A DNA stretch of 16,895 bases from assembly GCA_005223375.1 (NCBI GenBank), contig RXOD01004952.1:1-16895 (forward strand), given 5' to 3'. Each line of letters starts with the position of its first letter. Position 1 is the first letter of the stretch. Positions 1 through 8,140 of this stretch are shown in pieces. A program made the translations under genes and the position numbers. The notes below the pieces were generated by a model, which saw only the letters and a list, made by a program, of their open reading frames with translations, searched no databases and had not been told where the DNA came from. This DNA is from Amoebophrya sp. AT5.2 (Eukaryota > Sar > Dinophyceae > Syndiniales > Amoebophryaceae).

Positions 1-67
1 GTGGCTGGCCGCAGCTCGCAGCCCTAGAATCCGGACGCTGGCTGCCAAAAATCGGGTCCAAAGCTGA

Positions 68-130
68 ACACCCCTCGGAAATATGTCCCCCCAGCAGTGG
101 AAGCCAGACACCCCGAGGAAATATGTCCCC
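68..130. repeat. Two-copy 23-base direct repeat, 40-base period
   Basis: Bases 68-90 and 108-130 are the same 23-base sequence apart from a two-base difference; the shared right part is GGAAATATGTCCCC. The copies start 40 bases apart. They lie upstream of the first ATG of the acidic-protein gene, so they belong to its 5' region or to an upstream intron. Function unknown. Confidence 0.8.
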
Positions 131-258
131 AAAACTTCAGATGCTCAAATCTTTGAGTCTGGGTTTGGATTCGTCTTCGGGTTCCCGCGTGTCGCCAAAA
201 TGGATAAAAAAGTAGGGACAGGGACAAATTTTCTGTTCATAACTGCCGCCCAAGGCAC

Positions 259-1000
259 ATGTGGCACATGGAGTCTTGCCACGAGACCGTGCGCGCAAAG
301 GAGCTGAAAAAACGCGCGGCAGCCGAAGCCGCACGAGATGGACTCAAAAAAGCGAAAACGGTGCGCCTTATCTTCTACTTCTTGAGGCTAGTACGCCGAG
401 ATTCGCTGTACGTATCGAACTTGGTCCGACTCCCTGTGTACTATAGTACTGCTTTGCGATTCTTGTGATGAGGAATCCCAAATCTATCAGGATGACGAGG
501 ACGACAAGGAACTGCGGCAGTTGTTCGGCGAGGAGGGCGACGACGACCTGTTTGGTGATGGCGCGCGCGCCGCGGATCTTACGAAGCCGCGATCGTCCAG
601 CAGAAAAGCCAACCATTCCGACGACGAGAATCGAGCTGAAATGAGCGAAAGTAGATCCGCAGCGCCTCCGGCGAAACAGCCACTGTCGGCCCGCCAGCAG
701 CGTGAGCAGGAAACCCTGGCGCCTTTCGGGGGCGCTGACGCGTTCTTGGCAATGATTGAGGAGCTGAAAAAACAGCCGCCAACCGTTGGGTACTCGACCG
801 AGGCCGCCTCGCCCTTAGGAGCCACTTCCTCTACCGATACCGAAGCAGTGGGAACTTCGCTCGACGGGCCGCTGGCTGAAACGGCGGACAAGGGCGCGTC
901 GGGCGAAGAGCTTGGGCTCGGCTTCGCTAACATGCAGGAACTGGTTGTAGCGCAGGAGGACGACTACATTTTGGACATCGATTTAAAAGAGGGGCCGTGA
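259..1000 (+). CDS. Acidic hypothetical protein, two exons (259-360, 491-1000)
   Basis: Not recognised. Exon 1 (259-360) encodes a basic, Ala/Lys-rich helical segment starting MWHMESCHETVRAKELKKR. Exon 2 (491-1000) starts with an acidic run (DDEDDKELRQLFGEEGDDD), passes through a Ser/Ala-rich, probably disordered middle, and ends EDDYILDIDLKEGP before TGA at 998-1000. Joining across a GT...AG intron (361-490, phase 0) gives about 203 residues. Exon 2 remains open upstream of 491 without a usable ATG, which supports splicing. ATG 259 is chosen because an in-frame TAA lies at 205-207; an upstream exon spliced into the open stretch 208-258 cannot be excluded. No signal peptide or membrane segment is seen. 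The bipolar charge (basic N-terminus, acidic rest) suggests a nuclear or binding role, but that is a guess. Confidence 0.5.
361..490 (+). other. Predicted GT-AG intron in the acidic-protein gene (130 bases)
   Basis: The donor is ACG^GTGCGC and the acceptor CTATCAG^GATGAC. It joins exon frame 1 to frame 2 at phase 0, removing the stops that end the exon 1 frame. An alternative acceptor after GATGAG at 472 is also in phase and would add six residues. Confidence 0.5.
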
Positions 1001-1603
1001 TAAAATATCTTCCAGCAACTTCCGCGAAAAACGATGGGAGACGCTTCCGTCTTTCTTCTGGCTGGCGGTATCCTTGTCTTATTCATTGCATACGTGCGTG
1101 GTCTTGGGTGGTTTTGTCTTGTCGTTGTCGTGTCTCGGTGATTGCATCGGAGTTGACGTTTTTCATTTCCTGCTGTCGCGACTGCATACTCGACATCTTT
1201 TGGGGAAGTAACAGCGGAAGGTCTTTTCTCCCCCCTCTAATCGACGCAATGCGGAATCCGTCGCTGCTTTCTCCTCGGGCAGACGGCGACATGGGTGCTG
1301 CCATTAATGCTGAAAAAGCATTTGCGCCGAAGGGTAACGGGGACCGTGAGCCGGAAAAGGGAGGTGCGTAGAGTTACTGAAGGGATCCTGTGCGGAGTGA
1401 GAAGGATGCACACATCGCGCGCGTAAGAGCGAGAAGGCGCAAGAAGCGCGCGAATGAAGGAGGACGTGACCGCTGAAGCTGTAAACTCAAAACGTATAAT
1501 CATCTACGTTCAACATTCATCCCGATTTCGCGGTAGAAAACGCCACTGAATAAAATGCGCACAAAAGAACACCACTTCGCCATGGACAAGGGGAAAGTGG
1601 TGG
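1001..1603. other. Spacer with no convincing gene
   Basis: Downstream of the acidic-protein gene. Open stretches exist on both strands (for example 997-1371), but they have mixed composition, no recognisable domain and no start context, and I read them as chance. Part is probably 3' UTR. A GT-rich stretch lies at about 1094-1140. No RNA gene seen. Confidence 0.5.
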
Positions 1604-1786
1604 AACACAATGGCGTTCCACACCCCTCCCCAAACCTGTGCCGAGAGCGGGCACGTGAGGGGATAATAAGATTAAACGTAGCTTCGAACATGTGCAAATG
1701 CACTTATACCGTGACGTAACACAATGGCGGCCAACGCCCCTCCTCAAACCTCTACCAAGAGCGAGCATGTAGGGGGAGATAGTATA
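1604..1786. repeat. Two diverged copies of a ~65-base repeat, 114-base period
   Basis: Copies at about 1604-1668 and 1718-1786 both begin AACACAATGGCG. They continue with matching CCCCTCC...CAAACCT...GAGCG blocks and end with a GGGGATA/GGGGAGATA-type segment. About 50 unrelated bases separate them. No coding role is visible, and the similarity makes the minus-strand open frames here look repetitive. Confidence 0.7.
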
Positions 1787-1978
1787 TAAGTGAGTTTGAA
1801 TGGGAATACGTCGGGAGTTTTATTTTCGCTTGATTTTACTGACATAATATTTTACACTGTGTCCATCGGGGAAGGGAATCGCTGAAGTACTGGTGTGCTC
1901 CGAAACACCTGACGCATTTCTTTGCTGCTTCAAAAAATTGCACGTCGATTCGACCATGTAGAGACTCACTTTCACGCT

Positions 1979-2358
1979 GACGCGGAACATGGCGCGGCAA
2001 TTTATATACGACGATTAGGATTATGTGGTGTCGGCGTGGTAGGTAAACCGTACCGATGTGCGACAGTTAGAGTGCGCGCTTGCCTCGCCGATTATACCGA
2101 GGAACTAAGACGCTTCAGAGGATTCTGGGACGAGTGGCATGAAACAGATGAAGTACTTTTTACGCTATTTGTTTGGTATTCCCGCGGTACAAGTGGGGGA
2201 TAACTTTAACGGATCCGAACGTACGCATTTATCTAATGCACAAACCGTACTCAACGGGATTTACTTACTTAAATGTACCATCAGGCGGCTGAGCAGCAGC
2301 AAAACAACTACTTGGGCCAAAATGGCTCTGGTGACGCGTAACATGGCGCGACGATTTA
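1979..2358. repeat. Pair of 26-base direct repeats (1979-2004 and 2333-2358)
   Basis: Both copies read GACGCG.AACATGGCGCG followed by a short variable piece and ATTTA, with about three mismatches over 26 bases. They are 354 bases apart. The second begins immediately after the antisense spliced-leader-like sequence, so they may bound a repeated or mobile segment. That idea is weak. Confidence 0.55.
2311..2332 (-). other. Spliced-leader-like sequence, antisense (19/22 to the dinoflagellate SL)
   Basis: Read on the minus strand, these 22 bases start ACC, contain the diagnostic core AGCCATTTTGGC and end CCAAG. Against the dinoflagellate spliced-leader consensus as I remember it, I count three mismatches: two just before the core and one after it. 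On the minus strand it is followed by TAGTTG. It could be a relic leader from a reverse-transcribed mRNA or a degenerate SL RNA gene. I see no clear Sm site or terminator downstream to support an active gene. Confidence 0.55.
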
Positions 2359-2510
2359 AAAAAATAGCGCTTTCCATGAAAAACATAGCGATTACTTTGA
2401 GCGAATTGCTCCGTAAGGGCGGAAACGAGCAACAGAAGAAGTGAAAAGCAGTCATGAAAAGAACAGGCGCTGCGGTTGTTTCGGCAGTATTCAGCCTTTC
2501 GCCTGCGAAC

Positions 2511-2782
2511 CGGCCTTCGTGTTGCCGAAGGCGCGTCGTCTTCTACGTACCGACGCCCGTCGCGCGTCAGCTTCAGTGTTGGGACCGCGCAGACACAATT
2601 ATCATGACTGTCCGTTTTGGAGCTTTCGTTCTGGGAGCGTGGGCGGCCTTCGTGTTGCCGAAGGCGCTTCGTCCACTACCTACTCCTGACGCCCGTCGCG
2701 CGTCAGCTTCAGTTTTGGGACCGCACGAACACAATTATCACTGCCGTCCGTTTTGCAGCTTTCGTTCTGGGAGCGTGGGCGT
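2511..2782. repeat. Two-copy tandem repeat, 133-base unit
   Basis: Units at 2511-2643 and 2644-2782 abut head to tail and are nearly identical. Each starts CGGCCTTCGTGTTGCCGAAG, has CGCCCGTCGCGCGTCAGCTTC in its middle, and ends CTTTCGTTCTGGGAGCGTG. The start contains an inverted pair, CCTTCG...CGAAGG. The unit length is not a multiple of three, so the open frames crossing it are incidental. Confidence 0.85.
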
Positions 2783-2865
2783 CATACAATATTAACCTTG
2801 TCCGTCGAACACTAAAGCTTGGCGTCTTACTCTGGGACCTCCTCGTAGTAACCGGCCAAAGCAGG

Positions 2866-3130
2866 GCTCTCGACGCCTTCTAGCAGTAAGTTTGTTCGGT
2901 ATATTTCAAAAGGGCTCCGACCGTCGTTCTTCAAGCCACTCACGTTCTCCTCAACGATCTCACTGGGCCGGACCACTAGAAACAAAGGCTTTCTGGCAAA
3001 ATATAGTGCACCTCTCAACGCTTTCTAGCAGTAAGCTTGTGCAGTTATTTCAATTGATTTTGATAGTGAGCTTAGATCGTTGTCGTTCTTCATGCCACGC
3101 TCTCCTCAACGAGCTCACTGGGCCGGACCA
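2866..3130. repeat. Two diverged ~110-120-base direct repeats, 145-155-base period
   Basis: Copies at about 2866-2975 and 3011-3130 share a left block (CTTTCTAGCAGTAAGCTTGT and its variant) and a right block (CTCCTCAACGA.CTCACTGGG then CCGGACCA). The middle part has diverged. It lies directly downstream of the 133-base tandem repeat, so this spacer has repeatedly duplicated locally. No coding role is apparent. Confidence 0.75.
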
Positions 3131-3301
3131 GGGACGAAGACGCGAGGAGGCGGAAGCTGATTGTAGTTTATTGTTCTAGCCCCGGAGGACCTTCGACTGC
3201 GGCTGTCTGTTCGCCGCGCTATCAAGAGACTCCTTCCCTTTCCAGGAGCTCTCTGCGCGTGCGAAACAGGGTTTCGGAAAAACTGATCGCACAGCACTAC
3301 T

Positions 3302-3323
3302 ACCGAAGCCATTTTGGCTTAAG
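3302..3323 (+). other. Spliced-leader-like sequence (20/22 to the dinoflagellate SL)
   Basis: The 22 bases start ACCGA, contain the core AGCCATTTTGGCT and end TAAG. They differ from the dinoflagellate trans-spliced leader consensus (from memory) at only two positions, one in the CCGTAG block and one in the CTCAAG block. The next bases are GCTACGG, not the GT donor expected of an SL RNA gene. A relic leader left by mRNA retroposition therefore fits better. An 8-base inverted repeat (TACCGAAG at 3301-3308, CTTCGGTA at 3353-3360) surrounds it. Confidence 0.65.
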
Positions 3324-3419
3324 GCTACGGATGAAATATTTCTGATAATTGACTTCGGTAAAGGAGATTCGAGCACCCAAATTTTTTATTTTTACTGCTA
3401 CTACAACCGAGCCTCACCA

Positions 3420-3693
3420 GGAGCAACACCCCGGACAAAATTCATCCGAGCAACGCTCCGTCGAACAACAGCATCAACCGCAGCAGGTGCCGCGGCATTC
3501 GTACCAGAAACAGCACCAAAACATGCAGCAGCAAATGCAAATGCACCAGCCGGAGCAGCCACCAGTGCACCAGACACTGCAGCGTCAAAATATGCCGCAA
3601 AATCAGTATCAGAGCTTTTCCAGATACTCCCATTATTCTCCGGACGGAGAATGGAGGGGGAGGGTTCCAAGGACCTCGGACCCCCCCCATTGA
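3420..3693 (+). CDS. Gln/His-rich open stretch, possible exon
   Basis: One frame is open here and encodes a Gln-, His-, Pro- and Ser-rich sequence, for example QQHQPQQVPRHSYQKQHQ and MQQQMQMHQPEQPP, ending ...GEWRGRVPRTSDPPH before TGA. The upstream edge has a T-rich tract ending ACCAG at 3420, a fair acceptor; no ATG with good context precedes it in frame. Codons mix CAG and CAA, which is less expected of a pure CAG repeat and mildly favours coding. It starts about 100 bases after the sense spliced-leader-like sequence. It may be a low-complexity exon of an unrecognised gene, a decayed retrocopy, or non-coding. No domain is recognisable. Confidence 0.3.
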
Positions 3694-3757
3694 TTTTGAG
3701 GAATAATATCACTGCAACGACTGCTGGCGCCGAGTACTTACAGTTACCGCTGGTGGG

Positions 3758-3775
3758 CCGCTCAGCAGTCTTTTC
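3758..3775. repeat. 18-base block shared with the TAP42 intron
   Basis: CCGCTCAGCAGTCTTTTC occurs here and again at 5388-5405 inside the predicted TAP42-family intron. In both places a pyrimidine-rich sequence follows. An exact 18-base match 1.6 kb apart is unlikely by chance in this window and may reflect a shared intron-derived or repeat-derived piece. Confidence 0.55.
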
Positions 3776-4526
3776 CTTACACGTACCGCTGCCGGCGCCG
3801 GCTCCGGTGGGTGGGTTAGAAGTAAGCATTTTTTCACGCTATATCAGAGTAGCTAGGAATATCATCATGGAAGTACATTTGATAGATACACCTCCAATAC
3901 CACGACGGAAAGCTCAGGCTGACCGGCCTTCTTTACACCTACAGTTCTGCTGCCGGAGAGATTCGGGAATTATCTACCTCGCCCGCTGGTCATTCGATCC
4001 GTTTTGATCCAGCTGGGCTCATGCAGAACAGCAGAAGAAGAAGCAAAACGCCATTGATGCAAGACCTCGATGAAAAAGGAAGAAGTGTTCACAGAGCTCC
4101 TCAAGAGCAGCCGTCGGTTGATGATTTTTTTGTTCAGCATGTTGGATCGGCGGATTGGCTCCTCTGATGAGATCACCACCAGTGCGCTGCACACGTCGTG
4201 AATATGATCAGTATGTCCACCGTCCTCACACCGGCTGGGGAGCTCGGATCCCGAGCCCGAGCCCGTTTCGGTGTAATGGACAGAAAAAAGCGCTTGCGGA
4301 CATTGACTGTACTTGACCATCCAGCGAGGACCCGTCCTGACCTACCGAACTGTCGTGCTAGAGTTTACGCTGTACCTGTATCAGTATCAGTGAGACTATC
4401 GCGTCGGGGCCAAATTGCGGTGATCTTCGGTAGTCATGAAGAGTTAAAAAAAGTCATCGCATTCCGCCCTTTGTCGAAGACGCTCGCATTCATTTCGATT
4501 TTGTGAAGTGCGGAAACAAAAAATCA
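3776..4526. other. Spacer and 5' region of the TAP42-family gene
   Basis: No recognisable gene. Open frames at 3651-4007 and 4198-4506 on the + strand lack domain signatures and have erratic codon choice. Small CGAGCC and ATCAGT repeats occur at about 4250-4265 and 4380-4391. The last part is presumably the 5' UTR or promoter of the downstream gene; I see no TATA-like element that I would defend. Confidence 0.4.
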
Positions 4527-5897
4527 ATGGCCTCACCGCAAAGCGATCCGCCTTCTGTGGCGTTTTACCGCCTCCAGCCTTTGCTAAAGCAGGCGAAGAG
4601 CGGATCCCTAGGCAAGGATGCGGTCGCGGACCTGGTGAAGGACTTGCGGCAACTAGTCACCGACGTCGAGCGCAGCAGCATTTTTTCCGCGAACGAGGAC
4701 GTGGACGACATTTTGACCGAGGATCTGAAGTACCTCCTCCTCCCACAGATGGTTGGAGACGCGCTCGCTCTGGACACCGACATGACGACGCGCGCCAAGT
4801 CACTGCAGCAGGCGATCGTGAGCTGGCAGATGTTTCTGAGCCGCGCGGGCCGCTACAATTTGATTTCGCCGGAGGACTTTGACGCCGTCTACGGCGATGT
4901 CTACTCAACAGGAGAGGGCGCCGAGACGAACGGCCACGGTGGCGGGAGCAGCAGTTCGTCGGGTGGCGGTAACGCAGCGATGGCGGCAGAGCGAGCCGTG
5001 AAGATCTCGAGGTTCAAGCGCGACAAGGAGTTGGAGGAGAAAGTGGAGTACTTCTTCGGAAAAGTGGCGAAAATGAAGGGGAACAAAAGCCGAGATGAAC
5101 AACAAGTTCGCGAGGAAGAAGCCTGGGGCAACGGGTCGGGGATCGACGAGGAGCTTGTGCGGGAATGCATCTTGAATTTGTTGCGGAAGGGAGTGCTGAG
5201 CTGCATCGAGGAAATACAGGCGTCCAAACGAGAATTGCCCATGCTCGAGATGTTCGCGTACCTTTCATTCGACTCGAGTTTTTTGCTTCACAAAGAAACC
5301 CGTCGACGAATCAATTTGAACTTCGGCTTTCCTCCTACTGAATTTCATCCCAGGTTGAGGTGCATATATGTCATACTTATTCCATTTCCGCTCAGCAGTC
5401 TTTTCATCATACTTATTCCATTTGTATTGCGACCATTCCTTTATCGGATTGCCACCCCTCTCACTTTTTCCTCACGCAACCAAAGCCAAACAACAAATCG
5501 CAACAGCGAGCGGCAGGGGCAGCCGTTGGACTACTTCGGGCCGGACGAGGAGCAGAAGAAGAAGCCGTGGCAGATCAATCTCCGCGACCCTTCCGAGGTG
5601 AAGAAATGGTTTCAGAACGCGGTGTTCCAGCCGGACATCCCGATGCCAACCGTGACGCTGGCAGAGTATGCTGACTGTGAAATGGCGAAGATAGCCGACC
5701 AGCAAATGGAGAAGGAGGCGAAAGTGGTCGCGGAGTACACCGCTGCGAACTGCCGAATAGACGGACAGAGCGCCGACCCGGGGTATCGGGCGGAGAGAGA
5801 GGAAGAGGAGGCGAAAGAGAACAAACAGAGAAAGTGGGACGATTGGGTGGACTTCAACCCGCGAGGTGCGGGGAACAAAAACAAAAACACCTCGTGA
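4527..5897 (+). CDS. TAP42: TAP42/IGBP1-family PP2A phosphatase-associated protein
   Basis: Members of this family (yeast Tap42, animal alpha4/IGBP1) bind the catalytic subunits of PP2A-type phosphatases in the cytoplasm and connect them to TOR signalling. The N-terminal helical part is visible (SVAFYRLQPLL, then SWQMFLSRAGRYNLISPED, a Ser/Gly linker, then KISRFKRDKELEEKVEYFF). The C-terminal part carries a KPWQINLRDP...VFQPDIPMPTVTLAEYAD segment and ends with WDDWVDFNPRGAGN, the family's C-terminal signature. The first ATG in the frame is at 4527, preceded by AAAAAATCA. The frame is open throughout 4527-5897, but a hydrophobic, low-complexity insert at about 5258-5506 interrupts the conserved region and is best read as an in-frame intron. 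Removal gives about 373 residues, close to the family size (Tap42 about 366). Same strand as its neighbours. Confidence 0.85.
   Translation: MASPQSDPPSVAFYRLQPLLKQAKSGSLGKDAVADLVKDLRQLVTDVERSSIFSANEDVDDILTEDLKYLLLPQMVGDALALDTDMTTRAKSLQQAIVSWQMFLSRAGRYNLISPEDFDAVYGDVYSTGEGAETNGHGGGSSSSSGGGNAAMAAERAVKISRFKRDKELEEKVEYFFGKVAKMKGNKSRDEQQVREEEAWGNGSGIDEELVRECILNLLRKGVLSCIEEIQASKRELPMLEMFAYLSFDSSFLLHKETRRRINLNFGFPPTEFHPRLRCIYVILIPFPLSSLFIILIPFVLRPFLYRIATPLTFSSRNQSQTTNRNSERQGQPLDYFGPDEEQKKKPWQINLRDPSEVKKWFQNAVFQPDIPMPTVTLAEYADCEMAKIADQQMEKEAKVVAEYTAANCRIDGQSADPGYRAEREEEEAKENKQRKWDDWVDFNPRGAGNKNKNTS
5258..5506 (+). other. Predicted stop-free intron in the TAP42-family gene (249 bases)
   Basis: The donor is TTCGC^GTACCT and the acceptor GCAACAG^CGAGCG, phase 2, joining ...MLEMFA to ERQGQPLDYF. 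The sequence between translates to a Phe/Ile/Leu-rich stretch unlike the rest of the protein, and it has a C/T-rich tract before the acceptor. An earlier acceptor at 5485 (CCAAAG^C) is also in phase. Because 249 is divisible by three and the frame has no stop, retention would be translatable. Exact borders are uncertain. Confidence 0.5.
5371..5423. repeat. 17-base direct repeat inside the TAP42 intron
   Basis: TCATACTTATTCCATTT occurs at 5371-5387 and exactly again at 5407-5423, a 36-base period. The piece between the copies contains the 18-base block also found at 3758-3775. Its location in a presumed intron suggests small local duplication. Confidence 0.8.
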
Positions 5898-6524
5898 TCG
5901 GCGCTCGGTCGAGACAAAAACAGTGTAGTGGCGACTATGTACGAAAAAATCATCATCATGTGACATCATGATGTTGTGAGTTGTGTGTTAACCGCAGCTG
6001 TACTTTCTCCAGCTGCGCCGTCCCGAAGGCGTTTTCTCCACGACAGCATTTCCTACAAAAAAGTGAAAAACGACATTCACGAGGTCCGAAAGTCTGAAAC
6101 CAATTTTGTTCTACGGTGGTCATGCCTCGATGGAAGTATCTCCGCCCGTGGTGTGGTATCCATGAAATGTCACTCATTTCCAGAGGCAGGACAGCAGCCA
6201 CGTCTTGCGGTCATTCGTGGGCGTGGCTCCGTGCGATTTAATGTCTACTCAAGAACAAGATCGCTTTCCATTTAGCATTCGTGCTTGCTTGTTTTTCCTG
6301 GCACTTTCGCGATTCCTAGAGAAGGCATCTTGAGCTTGAAAGCAAATTTGCGGGGCGACTTCGTCTTCGGTATCTCGGCTCAAACTTGACGTTCATCGTG
6401 AGACAAAGTATAATGTATGAGTCCTGCGGACGCTTGGGGTTGGGCTTGTGCCTAAAGTAAGTAAGCTAGCCCTCGTCTATTGATTCCCAGCTAAAGAAAC
6501 AAGAACGCTTCATCCACCACAACC
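5898..6524. other. Intergenic region between TAP42-family and MPDU1 genes
   Basis: Contains the 3' UTR of the upstream gene and the promoter or 5' UTR of the MPDU1 gene. Visible items are CAT/ATG-rich short inverted pieces at 5949-5976 (CATCATCATG...CATGATG) and a CAGCTG...CAGCTG pair at about 5995-6015. Open frames on both strands look random. No RNA gene seen. Confidence 0.4.
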
Positions 6525-7516
6525 ATGGCAGAGGCTACCACAGCAGCTAGTGCAGCTGCGCCCGACGCGATGCAGCAGTTATTTGCGCTTGCTCTCCAAG
6601 CCATGAACGGCATCACGCTCCTCGGTGCGGTTTTCGTGAAGGCGCCACAATTAGTGCAGATACACAGGGTCCAGTCGGTTGCCGGAGTTAGCGAGCAGAT
6701 GGTCGTTGGGGAAGTCGTCAGTAATACACAAGTTTTGAAGATGCTTTTTGCTCTAGTCACTCACTGTTAGTTGCACTTGCAGTTTGCGCAGAGCGCGAGC
6801 GACAGTCGCTCGTCAGTCGATCTCGGACATCACAATAGGTTCTGCCTGCGGTGTAGTGTACAATGTGATCAAGAAGTACCCGTTCTCGACGTGGGGCGAG
6901 CTTGCGTTTCTGTGGGTGCAGTCTTTGATACAGCTTGGCCTGTTCTGGAAGTTGTCGCCGCAGCTGGACAAGTTTCCGCGGTTTCTGTTGTTTATCGTGT
7001 ACGCGCTGGTAACCGGGCTGCTGGTCCTGCACGGCGAGATCCTGCTGTCCGAGTTCTATCTGGGCGTAGTGGGAACCATCCCAGCGGTGCTGGGGACGCT
7101 CAGCAGGCTACCGCAAATCGTGCAGAACTTCCGCCAGAAGCACACGGGGACGCTCTCAATAATCACATGGTAGTCTTGCAGCCTCTATTCATCGATTCTC
7201 TTCGTCTCGTCGCTGCCGCTGCAGAGCAACAGCAACTTCGGACTCACCCATTTTCTCCTGTGCATGGGAGGTATGATAGGTTGCCACGCACTGTCTTCGA
7301 GAAGCTTTCCAAAAATAATCGTACAGGTTCTTGTCAACCGGTGGATGTGCCATGCGAGTAATAACGACCCTCGCGTTGTTGAACGGGGACTACGTAGCAA
7401 TGTCGGGCCACGGACTTGCTCTGGTACTAAACGCAATACTGGTGGGGCAGATTGCGTTTTACTGGAAAGGGACGCAGCTGCTTCTCGAGGCGGAAAAGAA
7501 GAAGAAGAAAACCTGA
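6525..7516 (+). CDS. MPDU1: MPDU1-like PQ-loop protein (mannose-P-dolichol utilisation), three exons
   Basis: MPDU1 (Lec35) is an ER multi-pass protein needed for using dolichol-phosphate mannose and glucose in N-glycan and GPI-anchor assembly. The coding sequence is 6525-6720, 6839-7169 and 7327-7516, giving 238 residues; human MPDU1 is about 247. Two PQ-loop motifs are visible: VKAPQLVQI (PQ at residues 41-42) and LSRLPQIVQNF (157-158). The segment YPFSTWGELAFL (79-90) matches the family's PFS-WGE-LFL stretch. After HTGTLSIITW the spliced reading FLSTGGCAMRVITT lines up without gaps with the family's FLLFGGSLARIFT region, and the tail ends in a FYW motif and a Lys run (EAEKKKKKT). The first ATG follows ACAACC. 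Both introns are GT-AG, and each removes a frameshift or stop. Confidence 0.9.
6721..6838 (+). other. Predicted GT-AG intron 1 of MPDU1-like gene (118 bases)
   Basis: The donor GTCGTCA^GTAATA and acceptor CACAATAG^GTTCTG (phase 1) join GEVV to SSACGVVYN. This restores the spacing seen between the family's first PQ-loop helix and its PFS-WGE segment. Without splicing the frame stops at 6768-6770. An 8-base direct repeat TCGTCAGT sits at the donor and again near 6811, but splicing at it would create a stop. Confidence 0.8.
7170..7326 (+). other. Predicted GT-AG intron 2 of MPDU1-like gene (157 bases)
   Basis: The donor ACATG^GTAGTC and acceptor CGTACAG^GTTCTT (phase 2) create a Trp codon across the junction, giving SIITWFLSTGGCAMRV. 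Unspliced, the frame stops at 7171-7173. The fit to the MPDU1 family is gap-free, so confidence is high. Confidence 0.85.
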
Positions 7517-8140
7517 GCGCGCGAGAGTTGCGCTTGCGGCCGCTGCTGCTGCCGTGGCGCAAGAAGTGTTTTATGGTAAGTGGCAGCCAACTTGCGTCTG
7601 CGTCTGTCATGGAGAACTCCGGTCTTTCGGCGCAGTGTGAACATTCCTGCAGCTATAAATAAGTCCTTCTTCAAATGATGCTAATGGTTTAAGGTGGCGC
7701 TGATATCTATCAGTGCGCGGATTTGTTCTGATCTGTCTGCAGCGGCGAAAACCGTGAACGAGATCGGAACACAACTAGTGAACCCCGTGAACACAACTAG
7801 TCCCTAACTATGTTTGCTCGTGGAATTCGAATATCAGGTCAGGAACGATCAAAAGACCTACAATTCATGTGATCAGATCGTCCCAGGGAGCCTCCGCGAC
7901 TTTGCGCGGTAATAGATGCAAACGGCATACGGTTAGTCTTCACGCGCTCGTTTGACTAAGTACCTGCAAAAGGATTGTTGAATGACGCTTCGTGACCACA
8001 TTCTCGGGCAGTCTCCTTCGTGTGGTGGACCTGTGTTGAGTAGCGTCGACTAGTACTACCCCTTTGTTTTTTACATTCGCAGCATCCCTTCGGACGTCCT
8101 CTACTTGCTTCCATTGACGCGTAGAAGAAAGATACGAAGG
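7517..8140. other. Intergenic region between MPDU1-like and membrane-protein genes
   Basis: No gene recognised; open frames here look random. A 13-base direct repeat, GAACACAACTAGT, lies at 7767-7779 and 7789-7801, and a shorter CCGTGAAC repeat accompanies it (about 7752 and 7785). The rest is presumably 3' UTR of the upstream gene and promoter or 5' UTR of the next. Confidence 0.5.

Noticed and set aside
186..207. GCCAAAATGG, a possible third antisense spliced-leader core
   Set aside because: Only the 10-base core matches; the flanks do not follow the leader, so chance is adequate.
2139..2444. 101-codon ORF with ATG start
   Set aside because: It runs through the antisense spliced-leader-like sequence and one of the 26-base repeats, has no recognisable domain, and lies in a repeat-rich spacer.
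2441..2883. Overlapping + strand ORFs over the 133-base tandem repeat
   Set aside because: The repeat unit is not a multiple of three, and the same DNA is read in different frames in each copy, so these are incidental.
3401..3829. 142-codon minus-strand Ala-rich ORF opposite the Gln/His-rich stretch
   Set aside because: Ala/Val-rich translation is what the reverse of CAG/CAA-rich sequence produces. No domain or splice support.
6714..6818. Splicing of MPDU1 intron 1 between the two TCGTCAGT repeats (introner-like model)
   Set aside because: The joined frame runs into TAG within a few codons. The GT-AG model keeps the frame and the family spacing.
7225..7300. Reading FGLTHFLLCMGG as an extra MPDU1 exon between 7170 and 7326
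   Set aside because: It resembles the family's FLLFGG motif, but using it needs two introns, one of them with non-standard borders or extra residues. The single GT-AG intron 7170-7326 gives a gap-free family match.
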